Below are positions 57,067 to 64,000 of a stretch of DNA of 64,000 nucleotides, piece after piece. The stretch lies in assembly GCA_947579605.1 (NCBI GenBank), contig OX388319.1:16195447-16259446 (forward strand), written 5' to 3'. This stretch comes from Athripsodes cinereus. Its lineage: Eukaryota > Arthropoda > Insecta > Trichoptera > Leptoceridae. Both the position numbers and the translations under genes were made by a program. Position 1 is the stretch's first letter; each line of letters begins with the position of its first letter. The notes beneath the pieces were generated by a model that ran no database searches, was not told the origin of the DNA, and worked only from the letters and a program-made list of their open reading frames with translations.

Positions 57067-58164
57067 AGCTTATATGTGTAAATACGTCTGGAATGCACTG
57101 AGTGTATGCACTGTAATACTGACCTATCGCACTGGTCACACAATTTATTATATTATGTATTGTGATCATGTACCATATATCATAATGGAGTTCTATTCAT
57201 GCCTGGTTAGTGGTTATATAATTTGCGAGAATAGAGTTGTAACAAGGACCATTACAAATGTAGCATTAGCCTCGAGCTTAATGTTCAGAAGGGTGTCAGA
57301 AGAAATGTCATGTATGTAGGTGGTCCCTATAAATACGAATATCATGATAATACATTCCCATTTTATTATACGTATTTATTAAATATATATTTGTCTGAAA
57401 TATTATGATTTGTTTATCGTTTATTACCATACTTGGAATCTTGGAAATTTGTTGAAAACTATCGCAAAACAATTGTAGCGGTGAAAAAATAGTAGATAAT
57501 TATTAAAATTCTAAAAGAGTGTTATCGCAAAGTTGTAGATCGCATCTACTTAGAAGAGTTTTTAAAAATTAAAATTCTCATTTTTAAATTCAATCTCCTT
57601 TTATTCAAAATATGATAAAAAAAACTCGTATATTTTCAGATTACAAAGTTGTATGTATGGGTAGAATATTTTCTTTATTGTAAATGCATTCGTTCAAAAG
57701 TTTCGGCTCTGGTAGCAGAAATAAAAGTAGTAATTTAATGATTTTTTACTGCATTTATGTTATACATTTCAGTTAGTACCTAAGAGTATCTTGATATCAT
57801 GTAATAGACACACCACGTAGTATTACCTATAATACCTACTGTAACAAAAAGCATTAATTGATGTATACCTATACGTACATAATACTATTAATCTGATATG
57901 TGAGTATTAAATAGGGGTCATTATAGGTAAATAATATTAGTAATTACATAACTCATAAGTACTGTGATAATATATTATGGATAGGACTTATACGGCTAGG
58001 TAGGTACTTGAATATAAAATTGCATACGACCCCAAAGCCTTAGATATTTGGCGACTTATTGCTTTTGAATTGTAGGTACCTAAGCGTTATAGGTTAAGAC
58101 TTTGAATAAGAAACTACCTATCGAATGTTTAATCTTATAGGTACTAGATGGCTTATCTTTTGCT
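57067..58164. other. AT-rich stretch, no gene seen
   Basis: The frame 57038-57319 begins in the A-run of the preceding LINE end and has no recognisable feature. Nothing else is supported. Confidence 0.4.
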
Positions 58165-58245
58165 TATAATACCGTTCCTCTGACAACGATATAAAAGCTC
58201 TTAGGAATCTCGAAGAAAGAGGTAATTAGGTTGTAGCCAAATCCC
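58165..58245 (+). mobile_element. Family R LINE fragment, very worn
   Basis: TACCGTTCCTCTGACAACGA, GAAAGAGGTAATTAGGTTG and AATCCCTGGAATGCGGAGG track 60050-60145 in order. Confidence 0.45.
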
Positions 58246-58809
58246 TGGAATGCGGAGGTTCTTATAATAATATATGCGTTAAAGATAAATAAGATAAATT
58301 ATCTGTAATCTAGTTAAGTGATTGTTTGGAACCGTAGTTTCTTTTAATTACTTTTTCTGTTCTCAAATACGCATTTTTATAGGATTTTTGAATAACTCGT
58401 GCGTATTGATAAAGAACATACCAGAGTGTGATTTAAAAATTAGGGAATAATTTCAAAGATTTATAAAATATGTTAGTGAAATAATATACTAATAAATATT
58501 TAAAATATATTTTTTTTAATTTGCAGTGTGATATAATAATATATATGATGGGAAGAATATCTTGTTCCCAGTAAATAAAAAAAAAGTTATGAAACACAAA
58601 ATTATTGCAATTCGATGTTGAAGTATGATTCTCGGACTCCTAGTTCAAAATGAAGAAAAAACATAAAAGATTTAAAACATTCCGAGTAATAAAATGATTT
58701 AAATATAAGTGAAAATGATACCAAAGGTGTGAATTACAAATTAGTTATAAGTTATGACAGTTAATTTGTGTTTATTTATTATAAAAACTAAATTTAGGCC
58801 ATTTTCTAT

Positions 58810-58923
58810 ATGGTCGTGCTTGTTCTGTTGGGGGACGACAGCGCCACCAAGCGGAAACCGCGGGTAAAGTTGCGGTTCGTATCTAGGGTATCAATACAGT
58901 TTGACCCAGCGCAACGTAGTCAG
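58810..58923 (+). CDS. Unrecognised charged protein, first visible exon
   Basis: An open frame of 38 codons runs from ATG 58810 (MVVLVLLGDDSATKRKPRVK ...) to ...FDPAQRSQ and a GT donor at 58924 (CAG|GTGGGT). It is clearly GC-richer than its surroundings and ends in phase 0, which fits the phase-0 start of the next exon (59124). The sequence is basic (KRKPRVKLR). Either the ATG is the true start or an upstream acceptor (for example after 58798, TTTAG) makes this an internal exon; I cannot decide. No family was recognised. It is the first of four exons whose phases agree. Confidence is moderate because the exon is short and there is no transcript evidence. The 5' untranslated region and promoter were not identified. 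Confidence 0.5.
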
Positions 58924-59123
58924 GTGGGTTCACATTTTATTTTACACTGTTTTCAATAGATGTCGCTTTTCGCTACTTAATGTTTTTGTGAACCTCACGT
59001 AGATGGCTCTAAGCAACTTTCAAGAAGTTTTATTATTCACATTTTTTTTGTGAAAGCTTTGTTAGAAATATTGTGTACTTGTTTTCTTAACATATTTAAA
59101 ATATTTTCTTCTTTTTTTTACAG

Positions 59124-59160
59124 GATGAACCAGTCGAGACAATAGCAACCACAAAAGAAG
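59124..59160 (+). CDS. Unrecognised charged protein, second visible exon (37 nt)
   Basis: A pyrimidine-rich acceptor (CTTTTTTTTACAG) precedes it and GTAATT follows. It encodes DEPVETIATTKE plus one base, leaving phase 1. The next exon supplies the missing two bases (AA) to make a Glu codon, giving ...TTKEEEWVTKKTK across the junction. Acidic/Thr composition is continuous with the following exon. The small size makes it easy for gene finders to miss. Confidence 0.6.
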
Positions 59161-59420
59161 GTAATTAATAAATTTCAATACGTATTTACCTAGCTGTATC
59201 TAGATTATCTAGTTAACTTGTTTTACTTATAGACTGTTTTAAAATAGTCCGTAGAACTCCCTGTAAAACAATCTGTAAAAAAATATTTTCTTGAAATTTA
59301 TTTGTAATTTCATCTCATACTTAGACAGTTTTGAGCTGGTGTTAAGAAAACAAAGCAGAACTTATCACAAAAAATCATAAATAAAAAATAATTAATTTAT
59401 TTATTAATCTAATAACTTAT

Positions 59421-59480
59421 ACCACTATGACATATTCTGCAAATGGGGTAGCCAGAGAATCAATGCACCTTTGTAATTAT
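59421..59480 (-). repeat. Family D dispersed repeat, reverse edge only
   Basis: ACCACTATGACATATTCTGC AAATGGGGTAGCCAGAGAAT C matches the first part of the reverse family. It lies in the second intron of the host gene. Confidence 0.6.
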
Positions 59481-59852
59481 AAAAAGTTATGACTAACTCC
59501 TTTTTGTTATTTGTACAGATAGCTACACACATAACATAATTTGAATATTAAGTGAATTATTCGTATGCAAAGAGCAAGTTGCTCTATGGAATTACATAAT
59601 GTAAGAATTAGTTGAGTCAATCACTCTGGGATAATCAATCCATCATTCTTGTCTTCACCAAGTTCTCACTGTAGTACATAACAATATAATTCATAACATT
59701 AGACACACCGAAGGTTTTTCTCACCGCATTTACTTATCTGGTGTAGCCACACTAACTCCTCTGATGGCACCGGACTTAGTACAGCAGTACCTACTCGTCA
59801 TTTCCTTCCAATAATAGCGACCCGACACTTTGTACCTTGGTATTGACTAAAG

Positions 59853-60200
59853 ATGAATATTGATATTCGGCAAAAATCGGTCGGTGCTGTGCGCCGACGT
59901 ACCCGGCAGAGATCCGTTATCTCCGTGATACAGGAGAGACGATGGTCCTGGCTGGGTTATGTTCAAAGAATGCCTAATGATATTTGGCCAAAAAGAGCAC
60001 TGTTCTTCCGTCCGCAAGGGTTCCATCGGGCCGGACGTCCCTCTTTCACAATACACCGTTCGTATGACAACGACATCAGAGCGCAGGGTACCTATGTTGT
60101 GGGAAGAGGTGACGCGATTGGCACAGAGACGCTCTGAATGGAGGAGGCTGGTTTCTGCCCTGTGCTCCGGAGAGGACTGTTGAGGGAGATGATGATGATA
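59853..60200 (+). mobile_element. RTE-like LINE 3' end, family R (best copy)
   Basis: In overlapping frames it encodes a LINE polyprotein tail: VISVIQERRWSWLGYVQRMP NDIWPKRALFF, FHRAGRPSFTIHRSYDNDIR, then after a frame change EEVTRLAQRRSEWRRLVSAL CSGEDC and a stop. The GHV.RMP..GRP order is typical of RTE-type ends, and the tail GATGATGATGATA is the simple repeat that RTE elements carry. One frameshift separates the two halves near 60090, so it is dead. It lies in the second intron, in sense with the host gene. Worn relatives: 5652, 32043, 32567, 41187, 44611, 49361, 50856 and 58165. The minus-strand frame is a shadow. Confidence 0.82.
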
Positions 60201-61821
60201 AAAAATCTGAATTTAAATAGTAAAAATCTTAGAACAATCATCAATAATTAATTGAAAAAATGTAATCAGCAACCAAAATACTAATTTCAAACAAACGGGA
60301 TACCCGACAATCATTTTTGCCGGTTATCCATTTTTCATGTTGTCTGGTTATCGGAATCTCCATGTTGTAGTTTATTTTAGCTCGAGCTTTCGGCGAGCGT
60401 GCTGTTATGAGAGCACGATAACATGACACCAACACCATGATATTAAGTAAAAATCCATTGTCGGGTATCCGGCCAAACCTTTATTCGTTTCATCGCTAGA
60501 AATTACTAAGTCTTCCAGAATAATGAGTTTGAAAAGAAAATATATTTTTTTATAGCGGCAAACAAAGTAATTGCATTGCATTCCACGGACAGTTTTTTCA
60601 TAGAAAGGTCATAATCATGTTTGCCGAGGGCAATTAGATGAATCTACTCACTTCTCTATACAGAAATGTACCTATCTACGACGCTGGTTAAATTCATGTT
60701 TGTGTCATACCTATTATATCTTAATATTTTTGCAGTGTTGATAATTATTACCTACGAAACGCATAAAGAAACCGCTGCATTGTGAAATCAAACTTTCGCA
60801 TAAACCAGAGAGGCTATTTTCTACGAATGTAAAATAGTAAATACTTCACCGTATGATTTTTGCATCGATTGAAAAGCTTCCGCCAACATGATTTTGCCCA
60901 TGTTCTTTTCGTATAGAACTAGATAAATAAGTTGAATACGTTTAAAAACATTTATATAATTAAATTTATCTTCTTCTCGTCCTAAATTAGTTTTTTCATA
61001 GGATAACAAATTAATGTACCGGAAGCCCTATAAATAAAAATGATCCAAACATGAATTCAGCCGTCAATCTATCTATGCATTGAGCTTTAAATATTATTAT
61101 ATGAGTGTTATAATATTAGATATATTTAAGTTATATTTATTATAACTAGAAATGTAGGTAGGTACGTAAAACTCTTTGAAGTATTTTTGTTATGTGTAGT
61201 GAATGCACAAGTAATAAATTGCTATATCGAAGTGCCTAGATATATTTCATGTGTATATCTATTAATAACTATGAATAATGATGCTATGCTTGATTCTATT
61301 GTTCGTTTCGAAGGCTACTACTGTCGACAATGTGCATACGAAGTGAAAGAAAATAGATAAAAATAAATTATGATGAATTTTGATATACCAATATTTGAGA
61401 TGCATTTAAAAAAAATGGTAAACAATGTACTTATGAACTACCGAGATGATCGAGGTTATTATATGACTGTGCTCAGGACAAAGGCATTAAACCACAATTT
61501 AGGCAAAAGTCGTTTTCTGTTTTTTTTTGCTTATAACTTGATAGTTCCTGAATATTTTCTCTTCAATTTTTATGACATAATAAAAGAACTACATTACAAT
61601 AAGATGGTAAAATAATAATGACAATAATTTTTGTCATTTTCTTTATCCCACAGTTTTTTTGCTTCTCCTATGAAATTTTACCGATGTGGTTTAAACCCTT
61701 TGTCCTGATCACAGTCGAATTATGAAATGCTTTTAAAAGAAATTCAAACACCAAAAAATGTTTCAAGTTGTTTGAACTTACGAGTAAAGTATTTTTACAT
61801 GAATTTTATTTTACATTTTAG
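60201..61821 (+). other. Intron 2 (right part), no exon seen except a MITE
   Basis: Apart from N4 (60296-60472) I see no coding segment in phase between the 59124-59160 and 61822-61991 exons. The frames at 60821-61009 (minus) and 61370-61615 (plus) have chance composition. Confidence 0.45.
60296..60472. mobile_element. 177-bp MITE-like inverted-repeat element (N4)
   Basis: CGGGATACCCGACAATCATT TTTG (60296-60319) pairs with its near reverse complement at 60449-60472 (one substitution at the second base and a C/GG difference). The inside includes a further short stem (GTGCT..AGCAC). Non-coding; the minus frame 60241-60438 is a by-product. It lies in intron 2. Confidence 0.72.
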
Positions 61822-61991
61822 AAGAATGGGTGACAAAGAAGACCAAAGAATTGACAACTAGACGGCAGATAGCGACACGCGTACAGAGGCAGGTTCTCCT
61901 TGAAGATGGAAAGGTTCTCAAGGACTCCGGACCTCTGGTCTCCACCACTACAAATGAGGACACGGAGACACATGAACACGAGTACACTGAG
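61822..61991 (+). CDS. Unrecognised charged protein, third visible exon
   Basis: 170 nt: AA completes the split codon from the previous exon, then EWVTKKTKELTTRRQIATRV QRQVLLEDGKVLKDSGPLVS TTTNEDTETHEHEYTE in 56 codons, ending in phase 0. Acceptor TTTTACATTTTAG and donor GTGAGA flank it. The first half is basic and Thr/Arg/Gln-rich, the second acidic and Thr-rich, with the ordered phrase LEDGK.L.DSGP.V. No catalytic motif, signal peptide or membrane segment is seen. The composition suggests a cytoskeletal or scaffold-type protein, but I do not recognise the family. The minus frame across it is a shadow. Confidence 0.8.
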
Positions 61992-62694
61992 GTGAGATGA
62001 ATTCAAGTTTATAGTCCTTTCTGATATCCAACACGGCAATGAAATTTTTTCCAGAAAATTATTCGATCCTCTACCTAAGATTCTCGTGTTAGCGTCCTTA
62101 TTACATTGCATTTATTCTGTAAATCAAGGTGTTTGTATATAATGCATATATTTCTTGCTATAAATGCTAGAACATTCAGAATGCGTGCTTTACTTTATTG
62201 CTGAATTAAAGATATAAAGTGTTTGACACGTGATAATGTTCCTACATTATATCGTCATTACTTTATTCACTAATGTGACAACAAACGAACTTGTTAAATA
62301 TGTTAAATACCCAAAATGCTCTCTCTGAGAAATCTATTTCAGATCTAGGTTTATTATCGTATTCAATACACACGGAAAATTATTCGTTAAATGACGGGGT
62401 GAAAACCAGACTAGTATAAGTGACAAAATGATGAAACTGAGATACACTAATAAATATCTATATTTTTGGAGGTATTTATTATAAAATGAAAAAAATCACT
62501 TGATTCATTTTTTTGTAGATGGTGTTTATGGTCATATTTTTACGTAATCTCATTGGCACAACGAGAAATGTGTATAAAGCAACCACTACAGCATGAAATC
62601 TCGTTTTTTGAAAAAAGCCCCTTGTACCAGTCTAGTTCTCAGCCCGTCAAATGTGACATAAGAAAATGTATAGATTGATTGTTTTAATTTACAG
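61992..62694 (+). other. Intron 3
   Basis: AT-rich intron of 703 bp with consensus borders. CATTCAGAATGCGTGCTTTA and TTGCTGAATTAAAGAT at 62173-62215 look like a worn, reversed middle part of family D. Confidence 0.6.
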
Positions 62695-62961
62695 CACCGT
62701 AAGCTGGACGATCCTCCAGAGTTGGATGGTGATGAGGTCGATGGAACTGCAAAAGCTTCCATCGAGGGTAAAGTTCAAGGAGCTTCTGCCCTAATGGGTT
62801 CTGAGGGAGGAGTAGCCAAGCTCACTACCAAGATGGTGACAGTTGCTAATCCAGACGGTAAAGTGCGGGAGATCAAGGAGAAGAAAGTGCTGACACATGA
62901 GGAGATTGATGAGAGGAAGGAAACTGAGGAGCGACAACATTATGGAGATATTACAGATGAG
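62695..62961 (+). CDS. Unrecognised charged protein, fourth visible exon
   Basis: 267 nt (89 codons), phase 0 at both ends, flanked by TTTAATTTACAG and GTAAGT. It encodes HRKLDDPPELDGDEVDGTAK, a Gly/Ala/Lys stretch with ASALMGSEGGVAKLTTKMVT, then VANPDGKVREIKEKKVLTHE EIDERKETEERQHYGDITDE. Very acidic and basic patches alternate, and the last 35 residues favour a charged helix. There is no Cys, signal or membrane segment. The reading frame stays open 21 bases into the intron, but the GTAAGT donor is the better end. The protein continues after the window. The minus frame across it is a shadow. Confidence 0.85.
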
Positions 62962-64000
62962 GTAAGTTTTACACAACTTTGAGTTTTTGTGTGCCATGTC
63001 AGTCCCCCAATGTCGGCTAACGGTCTGGAGTAGGTTTACGTAGGCCTAGGTGACACAATACATTGAGGTCTGATTAATACTCTTTATTATTTTGAAAAGA
63101 TGTAGAGACATCAAAAATAAATAAACAAAATTTAATGGTGGCCTATTATAACGTCGTTTTTTTCTGTAAATTTCAACAAAAATGTGGCACCGTTTTTTTT
63201 TATTTTCCTTTTATGAACTCCCTACTTATAGTTAGTATTGTCATAGTAATATACATATTAATTGTTTGATTCATTGCAATATAACGCACTACTTGATTTT
63301 GAAACAAAACTTTTGTCAAGTTTGTAATAGTTTAAAGATTTGATTCTCTGATGACCATGATAAAAAAACATTCCTGGGTTTCGATGCTTTCTCGTTTCTC
63401 TACTATCTTTTATTTTGGTACGAGTATACGTGTTATGCAAATTTCTGTAATGAAAAAATCATATTGTTTATAAATGTTTTCAATACAGATTTTCCTATGA
63501 ATGATTTTCGTATTTAATTCGTAGGTATAGTCTAAATATATTTTTTAAATAATATATCATGCGTGTCTCACGAGTATCTAAAAACAAGATTTCTATAGTA
63601 ATTACACTAAGTAAGTTCCAAAATTAAATGATTTAAACTAAATCATGCGAACAATTAACTTTGTATATACATTATCAATTAATTGTTTTCCGTATGATAT
63701 AGAATATAAAATACACCTTAGGTATATCATTGCATTAATTATAATTGTTACAATTTTCAAGTCAATCCAAAAGTAATTTTGATTATAAATTTTTATCATA
63801 CTCGAGAAAACGACGTGATCGTTAAATCGTTCATTTTGTGAAATTTTAAACGCATCTCACTTACATATAATGCTTACATTTGGATTCTGTAAAATGTCTT
63901 TTGAATTTTTACAAATTCATTACATAAATAGGTAACTATATTTTACATTATTTTATGAAAGCGTTGGTTAGTAATTTTTTCAAATTCCTACTATTTATTT
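62962..64000 (+). other. Start of intron 4, to the window end
   Basis: AT-rich. It contains the third family T piece (62990-63060) and no further exon in phase that I can see. The minus frame 63258-63440 is unrecognised. Confidence 0.5.
62990..63060 (-). mobile_element. LINE 3' end, family T (worn)
   Basis: GTGCCATGTCAGTCCCCCAA TGTCGGCTAACGG and GTAGGTTTACGTAGGCC match 22928-22985 with gaps. It lies just inside intron 4, close to the donor. Confidence 0.6.

Noticed and set aside
61370..61615. Extra exon or small gene in intron 2
   Set aside because: It has no acceptor or donor in matching phase and composition is that of intron DNA.

Overview
The window is AT-rich, gene-poor eukaryotic DNA, most likely from an insect and probably a moth or butterfly. 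The clues are short introns with GT-AG borders, tRNA-derived SINEs, a CR1/Jockey-type LINE, a Helitron-like element ending in CTRR-T, and many 5'-truncated LINE ends with 9-15 bp target-site duplications. The species assignment is an inference. Nothing bacterial, viral or CRISPR-like was seen. Family names used below (A, D, M, N, Q, R, S, T, U, V, W) are working labels for this window only. Layout: 1-14 kb is intergenic or intronic DNA with scattered repeats. It holds a 47-bp minisatellite inside a TIR element (family M, 2.3-2.9 kb), a 72-bp (AT)n tract, short LINE ends, a near-perfect hairpin at 8.04 kb and a 55-bp direct repeat at 9.2/10.3 kb. From 14.1 to 19.3 kb lies the most complete mobile element, a LINE with an intact ORF1 (PHD-like finger, coiled coil, FP-like C-terminal domain) and an ORF2 (APE endonuclease plus reverse transcriptase) broken by two frameshifts. 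From 20 to 35 kb there are a perfect 19-bp-stem hairpin, a 185-bp MITE, a nested LINE-in-LINE insertion with a 13-bp duplication, a G-rich tract, a SINE and a Helitron-like element. From 35 to 58 kb there are dense copies of a hairpin-bearing repeat (family D), a second family M copy that landed inside a D copy, another MITE with perfect arms, a 72-bp minisatellite, and a 1-kb family A LINE fragment with an open reverse-transcriptase frame. The only host gene I can support is at the right edge on the + strand. Four consecutive exons (58810-58923, 59124-59160, 61822-61991, 62695-62961) agree in splice phase and encode about 196 residues of a charged protein that I do not recognise; it continues beyond the window. 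The two first exons were found by reading splice signals and phase. The rest of the window could be its 5' flank or a long upstream intron. The most interesting unexplained structure is family D: about twenty partial or complete copies of a roughly 220-bp unit in both orientations, with a short inverted repeat that tends to be preserved and, in one copy, a paired change in both arms.
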